From Lentilactobacillus curieae (GTDB taxonomy: Bacteria; Bacillota; Bacilli; Lactobacillales; Lactobacillaceae), in assembly GCF_000785105.2 (NCBI RefSeq), contig NZ_CP018906.1, forward strand, positions 1,922,001 through 1,986,000: a stretch of 64,000 nucleotides of DNA. Reading direction: 5' to 3'. Positions 27,314-36,798 of the stretch are shown piece after piece. Position numbers and translations under genes: made by a program. The notes below the pieces were generated by a model, which searched no databases, was not told where the DNA came from, and saw nothing but the letters and a program-made list of their open reading frames with translations. Every line of letters starts with the position of its first letter. Within the stretch, counting starts at the first letter, position 1.

Positions 27314-27319
27314 ATTATA
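27314..27319 (-). promoter_or_regulatory. -10 box for the teichoic acid gene group
   Basis: TATAAT preceded by TATGG on the minus strand in the 88-bp gap after yitT. No good -35 box is found at 16-18 bp, so it would rely on the extended -10. Confidence 0.5.
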
Positions 27320-27374
27320 CCATAACGAATAAATCACTTGAGCCACAAAGTCAATCATAGATAATTCTTTAGAA

Positions 27375-28250
27375 TTAAGGCATTGGATCGTAAAACCGCC
27401 CTAAGATTTTGACGGTATCAGATAACGAAGCAAATGCATGTGGATCAGATTCTAGAAGTGCTTCTTCAAGTTCACCCATTTCATACCGGGAGATTACTGT
27501 AAACAAAATGGTCTTTGAATCATGTTGGTAAGCACCCTCAGCATTGTGAAGAATGGTTATCCCCCGACGCAAATGGTTCTGCACGCTATCAATGACGGTA
27601 TTGGGGCGTGAGGTGATAATCATCACCTGCATTCGTTGTTGCTTAGTGTAGGTCATGTCCATAACTTTAGCATTTACAATTAAACTTAGAGCAGAGTAAA
27701 AGGCGTATGGCCAGCCATACATTGTCCCAGCAGCTAAGATTATCAGAGTATTAAATGCAATATTGATTGAACCGATTGAGCGGCCTGTCCGATCCCGAAT
27801 TACAATTCCGAGGATATCCAAGCCACCAGTCGAAATCCCATTCTTCAAAGCTAATCCTGTACCAAACCCGTTAACTGCCCCACCAAAAATCGCACAAATA
27901 ATTGGGTCATGGGTCAGTTGAATTGGGTTGATCATCTGGATCATTAAACTTGAAAGGAACACAGTAATCACCGTAAAGACAGTAAACTGCCGACTGATAG
28001 CTCGCCAGGCTAGTAAAAACAATGGAATGTTGAGTAAGAATAACCCCACACCTGTAGTGATAGTCATTGGAAAAAATCGTTCAGAAATTGTGGTCAATAA
28101 CTGAGCAAATCCAGTGATTCCTGACGAATAAATGTGCCCCGGTGTCCAAAAGAAGTTCACCGCAATCGACACTAAAATCGCGTAAATCAGTGAAGTAGAT
28201 GTTTTTGTGATATATGCATGCCGTTTAAGTACTTTTGAAACGTCGTCCAT
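27375..28250 (-). CDS. YitT family membrane protein (DUF161/DUF2179)
   Basis: Integral membrane protein of unknown function with five or six helices in the N-terminal two thirds (about 20-200; TSLIYAILVSIAVNFFW, GVGLFLLNIPLFLLAW, NGISTGGLDILGIVIRD) and a soluble DUF2179 domain at the C terminus (about 215-285; VMIITSRPNTVIDSV). 291 residues is standard. ATG at 28250 follows GGGGAA. It is flanked by a terminator from aspS and by the teichoic acid promoter, so it is probably transcribed alone or with the downstream group. Confidence 0.9.
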   Translation of the reverse strand: MDDVSKVLKRHAYITKTSTSLIYAILVSIAVNFFWTPGHIYSSGITGFAQLLTTISERFFPMTITTGVGLFLLNIPLFLLAWRAISRQFTVFTVITVFLSSLMIQMINPIQLTHDPIICAIFGGAVNGFGTGLALKNGISTGGLDILGIVIRDRTGRSIGSINIAFNTLIILAAGTMYGWPYAFYSALSLIVNAKVMDMTYTKQQRMQVMIITSRPNTVIDSVQNHLRRGITILHNAEGAYQHDSKTILFTVISRYEMGELEEALLESDPHAFASLSDTVKILGRFYDPMP

Positions 28251-28306
28251 TTAGTTCCCCATCCTCAATTGATATATTCATAATGATTATATACTTAACT
28301 TCACAA

Positions 28307-28331
28307 TAAAAAAGGCCGATTTTCATCAGCC
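28307..28331 (-). terminator. Terminator of hisS-aspS
   Basis: 7-bp stem GGCTGAT / ATCGGCC (one G-U pair) with a GAAA loop, followed by TTTTTTATT on the minus strand. Confidence 0.88.
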
Positions 28332-28343
28332 AGTTTTAAATCC

Positions 28344-30134
28344 TTATTTTTTATCTTCATCGTTATCGGCAACAAAGATTCCCAAATCTTCGAGCTGCTT
28401 AGTTGCAACCGGTGCAGGAGCACTAGTAAGCGGTTCAACTGCCTTAGAATTCTTAGGGAAGGCAATAACGTCACGAATGTTATCGCGGTCAGCAAGCAAT
28501 CTAACAAACCGATCCAAACCAATTGCCAAACCACCATGAGGTGGGAAGCCGTAATCCAATGCATTCAAGAAGTACCCAAATTGAGCTTCGGCACTTTCCT
28601 TAGTAAAGCCAAGGGCTTCGAACATTTTTTCTTGGATGTCACGACGGTGAATACGGATTGAACCACCACCAAGTTCCAAGCCATTCAAGATAATATCATA
28701 ACTTTGGGCATAAGCCTTATGAGGATCCTCATCCGCATTCATCAAGTAATGAAGGTCCTCTTCATTAGGCATGGTAAATGGATGATGAGCTGCAACGTAA
28801 CGCTTCAAATCAACATCGTAGTCAAACAAAGGCCAGTCAACAATCCACAAGAAAGCAAACTTCGATTCATCAATCATGTTTTGTTCCTTGGCAATTTGGA
28901 CTCTAAGGTATGACAATGTGTTAGCAACTACCCGGCTGTTATCTGCAGCGAAAAGTAATAGATCCCCAACCTTTGCTTCAGTTTTAGCCAAAATTTCGTC
29001 ACGAACTGCATCATCACCAAAGAACTTAGCAATTGGTCCTGAGAAACCATCATCAGTAACTTTGAGCCATGCCAATCCCTTTGCACCAAAACGTTCAACA
29101 TACTTACCAAATGCATCAAGATCTTTTCTTGAGTACAAGTCAGCACCACCAGGAACGGCAATCGCCTTAACTTGGCCACCGTTTTCAACGGCAGATGAGA
29201 ACACTTTGAAGTCAACATTCTTCATAATTTCTGAAAGGTCCTTCAATTCCATACCAAAACGGACATCAGGTTGATCAGTCCCAAAACGGGCCATTGATTC
29301 ATCCCAGCTCATTTTTGCAAATGGAAGTTGAACTTCTTTGCCCAAAGCATCCTTCATTACTTTAGCGATTAAGCCTTCAGTAACCTCTTGAATTTCTTCT
29401 GGGTCAGCAAATGACATTTCCATATCAATTTGAGTAAATTCTGGTTGGCGGTCACCACGCAAATCTTCGTCACGATAACAACGAGCAATTTGATAATATT
29501 TATCAAATCCAGCCCCCATCAATAATTGTTTAAATTGTTGTGGAGATTGGGGAAGTGCATAAAAAGATCCTGGATACACTCGTGATGGTACTAAGTAATC
29601 ACGGGCACCTTCTGGAGTTGATTTAGTCAAAGTTGGAGTTTCAATGTCAATGAACTCTTGTGAGTCAAAGAAACTGTGAACTGCTTGAATAATCCGATTT
29701 CTCATCAAGATACTGCGTTGCATCTCAGGACGACGCAAGTCAAGATAACGGTACTTCAACCGCAAATCATCGGAAACATTAATGTCGTCTTGAATATAAA
29801 ATGGTGGTGTCTTAGCAGTTGCCAAAATCTTTGCTTCAACAATGTCCACTTCAACCTTACCAGTCCGCATCTTATCGTTTACTTCTTTATCAGCACGGGC
29901 AACTACTTTTCCACGAACTTCAATTACGTATTCACCACGAAGTTGGTCAGCAACCTTCAAGGCATCCTCGCCATATTCTTCACTAAAGACTAATTGGACA
30001 ATTCCCTTAATGTCACGAAGGTCGATAAAGATTAATCCACCTAAATCACGTCGCTTTTGAACCCATCCCTTTAGGACAACTTCTTCACCAATCAGTTTCT
30101 CGTCTACGAGTCCTGCATACGTTGTTCTCTTCAT
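28344..30134 (-). CDS. aspS: Aspartyl-tRNA synthetase
   Basis: Class II synthetase charging tRNA-Asp. It has an N-terminal OB-fold anticodon-binding domain (about 1-105; [15 protein letters not shown]), the catalytic domain with motif 2 [19 protein letters not shown] and motif 3 [14 protein letters not shown], and the bacterial GAD insertion domain (about 290-420). The start chosen is ATG at 30134 (MKRTTYAGL, 596 residues), with GAGTGAGA just upstream; a GTG three codons further up is less likely. It follows hisS by 12 bp and shares its T-box leader. Confidence 0.97.
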   Translation of the reverse strand: MKRTTYAGLVDEKLIGEEVVLKGWVQKRRDLGGLIFIDLRDIKGIVQLVFSEEYGEDALKVADQLRGEYVIEVRGKVVARADKEVNDKMRTGKVEVDIVEAKILATAKTPPFYIQDDINVSDDLRLKYRYLDLRRPEMQRSILMRNRIIQAVHSFFDSQEFIDIETPTLTKSTPEGARDYLVPSRVYPGSFYALPQSPQQFKQLLMGAGFDKYYQIARCYRDEDLRGDRQPEFTQIDMEMSFADPEEIQEVTEGLIAKVMKDALGKEVQLPFAKMSWDESMARFGTDQPDVRFGMELKDLSEIMKNVDFKVFSSAVENGGQVKAIAVPGGADLYSRKDLDAFGKYVERFGAKGLAWLKVTDDGFSGPIAKFFGDDAVRDEILAKTEAKVGDLLLFAADNSRVVANTLSYLRVQIAKEQNMIDESKFAFLWIVDWPLFDYDVDLKRYVAAHHPFTMPNEEDLHYLMNADEDPHKAYAQSYDIILNGLELGGGSIRIHRRDIQEKMFEALGFTKESAEAQFGYFLNALDYGFPPHGGLAIGLDRFVRLLADRDNIRDVIAFPKNSKAVEPLTSAPAPVATKQLEDLGIFVADNDEDKK

Positions 30135-30146
30135 TCTTCTCACTCT

Positions 30147-31445
30147 CTATTCATCAAAATTAAAGTTATTAGTAATTACTTCATTGAAATTAGCTGTAAT
30201 GTCCTTAAGTGGCACATTAACTTCCTTACCAGACACCATTGATTTTACGTTGGCTGAATCACTTTCAAGTTCCTTTTCGCCAATGGTGATCGTAAATTGT
30301 GCGTTTAACTTGTCTGCTGATTTAAATTGGGCTTTCGGTTTTCTATCGAGGTAGTCACGGTCAGCTGAAAAGCCGTCATTTCTCAATGCTTGTACGATTT
30401 TTAAAGTGGCTTCACTGGTGCCTTCACCGATACCAACTGCGTAAACGTCAAGTTGATCTAACACTGGTAGTTTTACTTCTTGAGCGTCCATCAGTACCAT
30501 CAACCGTTCAACACCTAATCCAAATCCGATACCTGGAGTTTCTGGTCCACCTAATTCTTCAACCAAACCGTTGTAACGACCACCAGCACAGATTGTTGTG
30601 TAGCCTTCTCCAAGCGAGCGTGAGTCGACCATAATTTCAAAAATCGTGTGGGTGTAATAGTCAAGCCCACGAACCATGTTGTCATCAACATCATAATCAA
30701 TTCCCAATGTATCTAGCAAATGCTTAACTGCTTCAAAGTGCTTCTGAGAATCCTCAGATAAATAATCCAAGATTGATGGTGCACCCTTAACAATTTCTTG
30801 ATCTCGATTGTCCTTACTGTCAAGCACCCGAAGTGGGTTCTTATGCAACCTAGTCTTGGAATCATCACTCAATTCATCAAAAAACGGATCTAGATAATCA
30901 ATTAAAGCCTGCCGATAATTAGTGCGAGTCTCTTGATCACCTAAAGTGTTAATAGCCAACCGAACACCAGTTAAACCAACATGCTTTAATAGATCCATTG
31001 CCATCGAAATTACTTCAACATCTAACTCGGGCTCATTACTACCAAATGCTTCGACTCCAATTTGGTGGAACTCACGTTGTCGACCCGATTGTGGTCTTTC
31101 ATACCTGAACATTGAACCCATGTAGAATAACTTTACTGGTTTTTGATGTTCAGGGCCGTATAGTTTATTTTCAACGAATGCCCTTACAACACCGGCAGTT
31201 CCTTCTGGACGTAAACTGATGTGACGATCACCCTTATCGTGAAAATCATACATTTCCTTAGTAACCACATCAGAAGTGTCACCACTGGTTCTAGAGAACA
31301 CTTCGAAATTTTCAAACAATGGGGTTCTAATTTCGTGATAACGATAATTGTCAAAAATCATTCTGGCTGTCTCTTCGACATAGCCCCACTTCTTTGCCTC
31401 GTCTGGTAAAATATCGGCCGTTCCTTTTGGTCGTTGATATCTCAT
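30147..31445 (-). CDS. hisS: Histidyl-tRNA synthetase
   Basis: Class II synthetase charging tRNA-His. The start [16 protein letters not shown], motif 2 region [20 protein letters not shown], the His-specific [13 protein letters not shown] and motif 3 [12 protein letters not shown] are all present; the C-terminal anticodon-binding domain covers about 335-425. 432 residues. ATG at 31445 follows AGGAGGG. First gene of hisS-aspS under a T-box that, by alignment of its specifier loop, reads GAC (Asp) rather than CAC (His). Confidence 0.98.
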   Translation of the reverse strand: MRYQRPKGTADILPDEAKKWGYVEETARMIFDNYRYHEIRTPLFENFEVFSRTSGDTSDVVTKEMYDFHDKGDRHISLRPEGTAGVVRAFVENKLYGPEHQKPVKLFYMGSMFRYERPQSGRQREFHQIGVEAFGSNEPELDVEVISMAMDLLKHVGLTGVRLAINTLGDQETRTNYRQALIDYLDPFFDELSDDSKTRLHKNPLRVLDSKDNRDQEIVKGAPSILDYLSEDSQKHFEAVKHLLDTLGIDYDVDDNMVRGLDYYTHTIFEIMVDSRSLGEGYTTICAGGRYNGLVEELGGPETPGIGFGLGVERLMVLMDAQEVKLPVLDQLDVYAVGIGEGTSEATLKIVQALRNDGFSADRDYLDRKPKAQFKSADKLNAQFTITIGEKELESDSANVKSMVSGKEVNVPLKDITANFNEVITNNFNFDE

Positions 31446-31467
31446 GAAAAGCCCTCCTAAAAATAAA

Positions 31468-31674
31468 AAGCACCCTTGTCATTGACAAGGGTGCTTATCG
31501 CACGGTACCACCTTAATAAAACTCAAGAATAACGCTCGCGCGAATAGTAATTACACCATTAACCTTAACTAAAAAGTGTCATTCAAAACTACCGTTACGT
31601 CTTTTCAGCAAACAGACGCTCTCTTAAAACGGAATCGTTTCTACTGTTCTTTTCATCGGTTGTTTATTTAACTG
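31468..31674 (-). ncRNA. T-box riboswitch controlling hisS-aspS, Asp-type specifier
   Basis: The minus strand shows stem I, with the specifier loop 5' side AACAGTAG and 3' side TGAATGACA between the helices AAAC/GTTT and GAAAAG/CTTTTT. After the GAA of the loop motif comes T, then GAC (31578-31580), then A. CAC (31576-31578) overlaps it by one base. The T-box is AAGGTGGTACCGTG (31501-31514), and the terminator stem GCACCCTTGTC / GACAAGGGTGC (31468-31496) is followed by TTTTTA. Confidence 0.9.
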
Positions 31675-31680
31675 CTTATA

Positions 31681-31709
31681 ACATTAGTCGAGTTTTTAGT
31701 GAATGTCAA
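31681..31709 (-). promoter_or_regulatory. hisS-aspS promoter
   Basis: TTGACA (31704-31709), 17-bp spacer and TAATGT (31681-31686) on the minus strand, directly upstream of the T-box leader. Confidence 0.8.
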
Positions 31710-31780
31710 GATGAGAAATCAATTGCTTATCATCCTGCTTACACTATAATAGAATTACTGAATTGATTGGATGAGAGAAA

Positions 31781-32623
31781 TTGAAAAAAATAATCAAGAA
31801 TCGTAGTTGGATAATCACCACGGTAACGATAATCGCAACCCTAGCAATTATGTTAATTGCGTTGTATGCAAACTCGGTAACAGTTAAGGTTAATTCATTG
31901 AATCTACGGACTGGACCTGCAGTTACTTACTCGGTTAAAGAAAAGATCAACAAAGGTGAACGCCTTCAAGTTATCAGCCGTAAAAATGACTGGATCAAAG
32001 TTATTTCTCACCACAGAGAAATTGGCTGGGTCGCTTCATGGTTGGTTGAAAACTCTAGCATCAAGCACGTTTCAAGCCTGTCTGAAGCCACAATTGTTAT
32101 CGACCCCGGGCACGGTGGCTCTGATTCAGGTGCTTTATCAACTAAGGGAAAAGAAGAAAAACATTACACGCTGATTTTTGCTAATAAACTTGCCAACGAC
32201 TTAAGAGCAAAAGGCGCTAGAGTTATATTAACTAGAGATACAGATAAAACCGTCGCCCTTTCAAAACGACCAGATATCGCCATTAAAAACTCAGCTAGTG
32301 CATTTATCAGTATTCACTTTGATTCTTCTGACACCGCTAATGACGCCACCGGATTTACAACATATTATTACCATCCTGGAAGATCAAGGGCATTAGCACA
32401 GTCAGTTGACAGCGGCTTGGATAATTTGGCACTTGATAACCGTGGCGTGGAATTCGGTAACTTCTTAGTAATCCGGGATAATTCCGTACCGGCCATTTTG
32501 ATTGAAGGCGGATATATTAATAATGATAATGACTTCAAAAAAATTGATTCTGCTGCTTATCAAGATCAATACGCTCAAGACGTTACAACAGGTTTAGCCA
32601 ACTACTTTAAATCTAATGGATAA
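31781..32623 (+). CDS. N-acetylmuramoyl-L-alanine amidase with SH3b domain
   Basis: Cell-wall hydrolase cleaving between the glycan and the stem peptide. One N-terminal membrane anchor or signal (about residues 10-30) is followed by a bacterial SH3 domain (about 33-92; VNSLNLRTGPAVTYSV) and the Amidase_3 domain (about 103-278) with zinc/catalytic motifs VIDPGHGGSDSGA, the Glu in GKEEKHYTL, FISIHFDS and ILIEGGYINN. 280 residues. The start is TTG at 31781 after GATGAGAG. It is divergent from hisS and ends with a bidirectional terminator. Amidases in this spot beside hisS are common in lactobacilli. Confidence 0.94.
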   Translation: MKKIIKNRSWIITTVTIIATLAIMLIALYANSVTVKVNSLNLRTGPAVTYSVKEKINKGERLQVISRKNDWIKVISHHREIGWVASWLVENSSIKHVSSLSEATIVIDPGHGGSDSGALSTKGKEEKHYTLIFANKLANDLRAKGARVILTRDTDKTVALSKRPDIAIKNSASAFISIHFDSSDTANDATGFTTYYYHPGRSRALAQSVDSGLDNLALDNRGVEFGNFLVIRDNSVPAILIEGGYINNDNDFKKIDSAAYQDQYAQDVTTGLANYFKSNG

Positions 32624-32625
32624 TA

Positions 32626-32654
32626 AAAAGGTCAGCCCTCTAGGCTGACCTTTT
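32626..32654. terminator. Bidirectional terminator between the amidase and the HAD hydrolase
   Basis: 12-bp perfect stem AAAAGGTCAGCC / GGCTGACCTTTT with a 5-nt loop, lying between two converging stop codons. Confidence 0.93.
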
Positions 32655-32657
32655 GTT

Positions 32658-33299
32658 TTACTTCACTAAGAAATCCTTTAGTTCAGATAGTTCAGTTACG
32701 CGGACATCGGGTGATCCCGTTTTAACAATTGTTCTATCTGGATCAAACAACGCCGTAGAAACATTCGCTCGGTTTCCTGCTTCAATATCAAGCTGACGGT
32801 CCCCAATCATTACGGTTGATTCATTGGCTAATTGATATTCTTGCTTTAACCAGTTTAATGAATCTGGCTGAGGCTTACGAGGAAATTTATCAGCAGACGT
32901 CACAAATCCTGTGAATTTAGAAAGCATTCCAAAATTATCTAGTAATGTCTTAGCTTGTTCATCCCGATGTGTCAGCAAGTAATTGCCACCACCATTTTCA
33001 ATTGCGTAGTCCAACAATTCGTTCGCACCAGCAAAGGGTTTTGCATCCTTTACTTGCTCTGTCTGGTACTTAGCGTTCAGCTGCGCCAATTTTGATTCTT
33101 TAATTCCGTAGTATGCGGAAAACTTTTTTAAAGCAGCTCCAACTGATTGTTGCCTCATAATTACATAAATATCATGCTCATCAATTCCAACGTCATCAAT
33201 TCCCATGTCATTTAATCCATTGACAAAAGCGTTAACCATTGCTGGATAAGTATCAAACAGGGTACCATCGAAGTCCCAAATCAAATTATTTATCATCAT
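32658..33299 (-). CDS. HAD superfamily hydrolase (phosphoglycolate phosphatase-like)
   Basis: Probable small-molecule phosphatase of the haloacid dehalogenase superfamily. Motif I IWDFDGTLFDT holds the nucleophile Asp; motif II is LLTHRD; motif III/IV is around RKPQPDSLNW and VMIGDRQLDIEAG. A helical cap domain lies at about 15-85 (subclass I). The substrate cannot be told from sequence. 213 residues; the start is ATG at 33299 (or the adjacent ATG). It is the third gene after rel and dtd, 10 bp from dtd. Confidence 0.88.
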   Translation of the reverse strand: MMINNLIWDFDGTLFDTYPAMVNAFVNGLNDMGIDDVGIDEHDIYVIMRQQSVGAALKKFSAYYGIKESKLAQLNAKYQTEQVKDAKPFAGANELLDYAIENGGGNYLLTHRDEQAKTLLDNFGMLSKFTGFVTSADKFPRKPQPDSLNWLKQEYQLANESTVMIGDRQLDIEAGNRANVSTALFDPDRTIVKTGSPDVRVTELSELKDFLVK

Positions 33300-33309
33300 A
33301 AACTCCTAG

Positions 33310-33756
33310 TTACTTGTTTTCAGTATCGAACATAATCGTCACTGGACCATCGTTTTGAATATCTACTAGCATATCTGCACCAAATACTCCTGGTTTAACT
33401 TCTAAGCCAGTCGCTGCAAGCTGGTCATTGAACTGTTCATAAATTTTCTTAGCGTGCTCAGGTTGCCCTGCACCTGTAAAGCTTGGCCGGTTACCCTTTT
33501 TAGTGTCTGCAAATAAGGTAAATTGAGAAATTGACAATATCGAACCATTAACACGGTTAATATCAAGATTGAGTTTCCCCTGCTCATCTTCAAATACTCG
33601 TAACTTGCTAATTTTATGAACTAGATACTCAATTTCTTCATTACCATCATTGTCATTGACACCAACGAGTAATACAAATCCCTTATCGATTTTGTTATAG
33701 ACCTGGTCATCGATACTGACCGATGCTCGACTAACTCTTTGCAATACAACTCTCAA
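33310..33756 (-). CDS. dtd: D-aminoacyl-tRNA deacylase
   Basis: Hydrolyses D-amino acids (and Gly) wrongly attached to tRNA. The two diagnostic motifs are present: SQFTLFADT (about residue 77) and the C-terminal [11 protein letters not shown] (about 136). 148 residues, the usual length. The start is TTG at 33756 with GGAG 9 nt upstream. It follows rel by 12 bp, the conserved rel-dtd arrangement in Firmicutes. Confidence 0.97.
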   Translation of the reverse strand: MRVVLQRVSRASVSIDDQVYNKIDKGFVLLVGVNDNDGNEEIEYLVHKISKLRVFEDEQGKLNLDINRVNGSILSISQFTLFADTKKGNRPSFTGAGQPEHAKKIYEQFNDQLAATGLEVKPGVFGADMLVDIQNDGPVTIMFDTENK

Positions 33757-33768
33757 ATTCAGCGACTC

Positions 33769-36000
33769 CTATCTAAAGGTTCTTTCAATTACGTAAACAT
33801 CAGGAATGTTTTTTATGGTATTAATCAAACGCTCTAATTGTTCGAGATTACGAATACCAACGGACACAGAAACGGTTGCCATCTTGTTGTGGTCAACTTG
33901 ACCGTTAATCGAAGATACATCCTTAGTAACGTTATTAACTGCGTTAAGAACGTCAGTAAGTAACCCAGAACGGTTATAACCAGAGAAAGACAAGTTAGCT
34001 GGATAGTTAGTGCGGTTAGTTCCAGGATCATCCCAAGAAACTTCAATTAACCGCTCACCATTTTCCTCTGCCTTCTTGATATTAGGGCAATCCACCCTGT
34101 GGACTGAAACCCCTCTACCTTTTGTAATGTATCCAACGATATCATCACCAGGAACCGGGGTACAACAATGACTTAAACGAACCAACATGTTGTCAACGCC
34201 TTCAATAATGACCCCACTAGATGATGATTGTTTAGCATGTCTTTGTTGCTTGGTTTCAGTCTTCTCAGAGATAGTCTGGTGTTTTTCGAGAACTTCTCGT
34301 TCTGCTTGGTCTTGACGCTCTTTCTTCTTTTGGGCGCGAATATCTTCTGTAATTCGGTTGATAACACCAGTTGGTTGAAGATCCCCAAATCCAACTGCTG
34401 CTAATAGATCTTCACCATGTTGATAGTGCATATTCTGAGCTACTTTATCAAGCTTCTCATCAGTTAGCACTGCTTTGGGGCTAAAGCCAGCATTTTGCAG
34501 ATGATGAGTCAAAATTTCTCGACCAGTTTCAATGTTTTGAACTCTATCCTCTTGGCGGAAGAACTGCTTAATCTTATTTCTTGCTCTTCTGGTATGAACC
34601 ATCTGTAACCAATCGCGACTTGGTCCTGCAGAGTTTGGTGAGGTAATAATATCGACGATATCACCGTTTGAAACCTCAAAGTCTAGCGGAACTATCTTAC
34701 CGTTAACCCTAGCCCCAGTAGTGTGATTTCCAACCTCAGTATGAATAATGTAGGCCATATCAAGTGGCCCAGCACCCTTAGGCAGTTCAAAAACATCGCC
34801 CTTAGGAGTAAACGCATAAACCCGGTCACCGAAGAGTTCACCTTTGACGCCATCCATAAAGTCAGCCGCATCATCGGTATCTTCTTGCAATTCAATGATT
34901 TCTTTAAACCAGTTTAGCTTATTGTTGTCGTTTGAACCTTGGACCCCATCCTTGATTCCTTCTTTATATGCCCAGTGAGCCGCAATACCAAATTCAGCAA
35001 CCTGGTGCATTTCCTCAGTTCTGATTTGGACCTCAAGTGGTTTACCTTCCGGACCAATAACTGTTGTATGCAGTGACTGGTACATGTTGTCCTTAGGCAT
35101 TGCAATGTAGTCTTTAAATCGACCCGGCATTGGTTTCCATTCTGAATGAATGGCACCCAAAACGGCGTAACAATCTTTAATTGATTCAACAATTACCCTA
35201 ATTGCCAGCAAATCGTAAATCTGGCTAAATTGCTTATGTTGATCAACCATTTTTCGGTATACCGAGTAAATATGCTTTGGTCGACCATAAATATCAACCT
35301 TAAGGTCAAGGTCAGCAATTGCCCCCTTAACTTGTTTGATTGCTTTTTGAATATAGTCCTCTCGCTGATCCCGACGTGAGTTCATTAGATGAACGATTCG
35401 ATAGTACTGTTGAGGATTTAGGTAACGAAGACTGATGTCTTCAAGTTCCCACTTAACGGTACCAATACCTAAACGATCCGCAATTGGAGCGTAGATTTCA
35501 AGGGTTTCTTTGGCAATCCGCCGCTGCTTATCTGGCCGCAATGACTTAAGGGTTCGCATATTGTGCAAGCGATCCGCTAATTTAACGATCATCACCCGAA
35601 TATCCTTACACATTGCCAATAATAATTTACGGTGATTTTCAGCAAGCCTTTCCTGACTTGACTTGTACTTAATTTTTGAAAGCTTAGTAACTCCGTCCAC
35701 AATTAAACAAACATCATCACCAAACAATTCCTTTACATCAGACAATTCCACACCGGTATCTTCCACAATGTCATGAAGAAATCCCGCAGAAACCGTCGCA
35801 GGATCCATGTGCAAGTCTGCTAAAATACCAGCAACCTGAGTTGGATGAGTAATGTAAGGTTCACCAGATTGTCTTGTTTGATCTGCATGTGCCACAGCAG
35901 CAAACTGATAAGCTTTTTTAACTTCTTCAATGTGTTCTTGGTTCATATATTCGGCTACCTGTTTGATAACCTCATCTGCTGTCCATACTTTTGTGGCCAT
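33769..36000 (-). CDS. rel: Bifunctional (p)ppGpp synthetase/hydrolase Rel
   Basis: Stringent-response enzyme making and degrading ppGpp/pppGpp. The hydrolase domain has the HD motif at residues 76-77 (FLHDIVEDT); the synthetase domain (about 230-350) has YDLLAIRVIV and MPKDNMYQSLHT; TGS (about 395-455; VYAFTPKGDVFELP) and a C-terminal ACT domain (about 665-740) complete the long-form structure. 743 residues. All hydrolase motifs look intact, so it should be bifunctional. rsmE and prmA lie upstream in the same direction. Confidence 0.97.
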   Translation of the reverse strand: MATKVWTADEVIKQVAEYMNQEHIEEVKKAYQFAAVAHADQTRQSGEPYITHPTQVAGILADLHMDPATVSAGFLHDIVEDTGVELSDVKELFGDDVCLIVDGVTKLSKIKYKSSQERLAENHRKLLLAMCKDIRVMIVKLADRLHNMRTLKSLRPDKQRRIAKETLEIYAPIADRLGIGTVKWELEDISLRYLNPQQYYRIVHLMNSRRDQREDYIQKAIKQVKGAIADLDLKVDIYGRPKHIYSVYRKMVDQHKQFSQIYDLLAIRVIVESIKDCYAVLGAIHSEWKPMPGRFKDYIAMPKDNMYQSLHTTVIGPEGKPLEVQIRTEEMHQVAEFGIAAHWAYKEGIKDGVQGSNDNNKLNWFKEIIELQEDTDDAADFMDGVKGELFGDRVYAFTPKGDVFELPKGAGPLDMAYIIHTEVGNHTTGARVNGKIVPLDFEVSNGDIVDIITSPNSAGPSRDWLQMVHTRRARNKIKQFFRQEDRVQNIETGREILTHHLQNAGFSPKAVLTDEKLDKVAQNMHYQHGEDLLAAVGFGDLQPTGVINRITEDIRAQKKKERQDQAEREVLEKHQTISEKTETKQQRHAKQSSSSGVIIEGVDNMLVRLSHCCTPVPGDDIVGYITKGRGVSVHRVDCPNIKKAEENGERLIEVSWDDPGTNRTNYPANLSFSGYNRSGLLTDVLNAVNNVTKDVSSINGQVDHNKMATVSVSVGIRNLEQLERLINTIKNIPDVYVIERTFR

Positions 36001-36052
36001 ATGATCACTTACTTTCTTGGTAATTACTTAGACCTATTTTACAATCATTTAG

Positions 36053-36796
36053 CTAATGACTCAATTCAAAGTAATAAGAAGCTGCTGCCAACACGTAAAA
36101 TGGTGCAGTTTCCGTTCTTAAAATCCGTGGGCCTAAACCAGCACTCACAAATCCTTCACCGGTCATCCAGTCCATTTCTGAGTCTGATACTCCGCCCTCA
36201 GGACCAATTACAAACAATCCAGATTCACCAGTTTTCATTTGACTAAACACTTTACTTAAATTTGATTCTTCACCTTGCTTAGCAGCTTCCTCATATGCAA
36301 TGACCTTAGCATTATAACTAGCTAAATCAATCATCGATAAATCGTTAGCATAACTAACTTTAGGAATCACGTTTCGATGTGATTGCTCGGCAGCGCTTTT
36401 AGCAACCTCTTGCAAACGACTAATTTTTTTGTCAGCTTTACCGTTCCAATTGACAATCGATCTTTCCATGCTGGTAAAAATAACGTTTGCAACACCAAGT
36501 TCTGTAGATTTTTGCACAATTATTTCCGGCTTGCTTTGCTTTGGTAAACCACATACTAAAGTAATGTCTACCGGTAATTCAACATTCCGGTCAAGATCCT
36601 TAATTATTTTGCACCTGGCTTGCCTATCTTCAACCGCTACTAACTCCGCTAAATAAACGTGGTGGTCACTTAAGACTAACTCAACTTGTTCGCCAATCTC
36701 ACTTCTGAGTACGCGAACAAAATGTTTAGCGACGTCAGCTGGTAGTTCAACCACGCCATCAGTCGGTTTAGCTTTTTCAATAAAATAATGTTGCAT
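36053..36796 (-). CDS. rsmE: 16S rRNA (uracil(1498)-N3)-methyltransferase RsmE
   Basis: SPOUT-class methyltransferase modifying U1498 in the decoding region of 16S rRNA. An N-terminal PUA-like domain (about 1-70) precedes the knotted SPOUT domain with LFVIGPEGGVSDSE and LGPRILRTETAPFYVL. The start ATG at 36796 (MQHYFIEKA, 247 residues) is preceded by GGGGAG with 5-nt spacing and begins 2 bp after the prmA stop codon; an upstream in-frame start would overlap prmA. Co-transcribed with prmA. Confidence 0.96.
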   Translation of the reverse strand: MQHYFIEKAKPTDGVVELPADVAKHFVRVLRSEIGEQVELVLSDHHVYLAELVAVEDRQARCKIIKDLDRNVELPVDITLVCGLPKQSKPEIIVQKSTELGVANVIFTSMERSIVNWNGKADKKISRLQEVAKSAAEQSHRNVIPKVSYANDLSMIDLASYNAKVIAYEEAAKQGEESNLSKVFSQMKTGESGLFVIGPEGGVSDSEMDWMTGEGFVSAGLGPRILRTETAPFYVLAAASYYFELSH

Positions 36797-36798
36797 TG

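Noticed and set aside
31441-31780. A coding gene in the 335-bp gap between hisS and the amidase
   Set aside because: The gap is fully explained by the T-box leader, the hisS promoter and the amidase upstream region.
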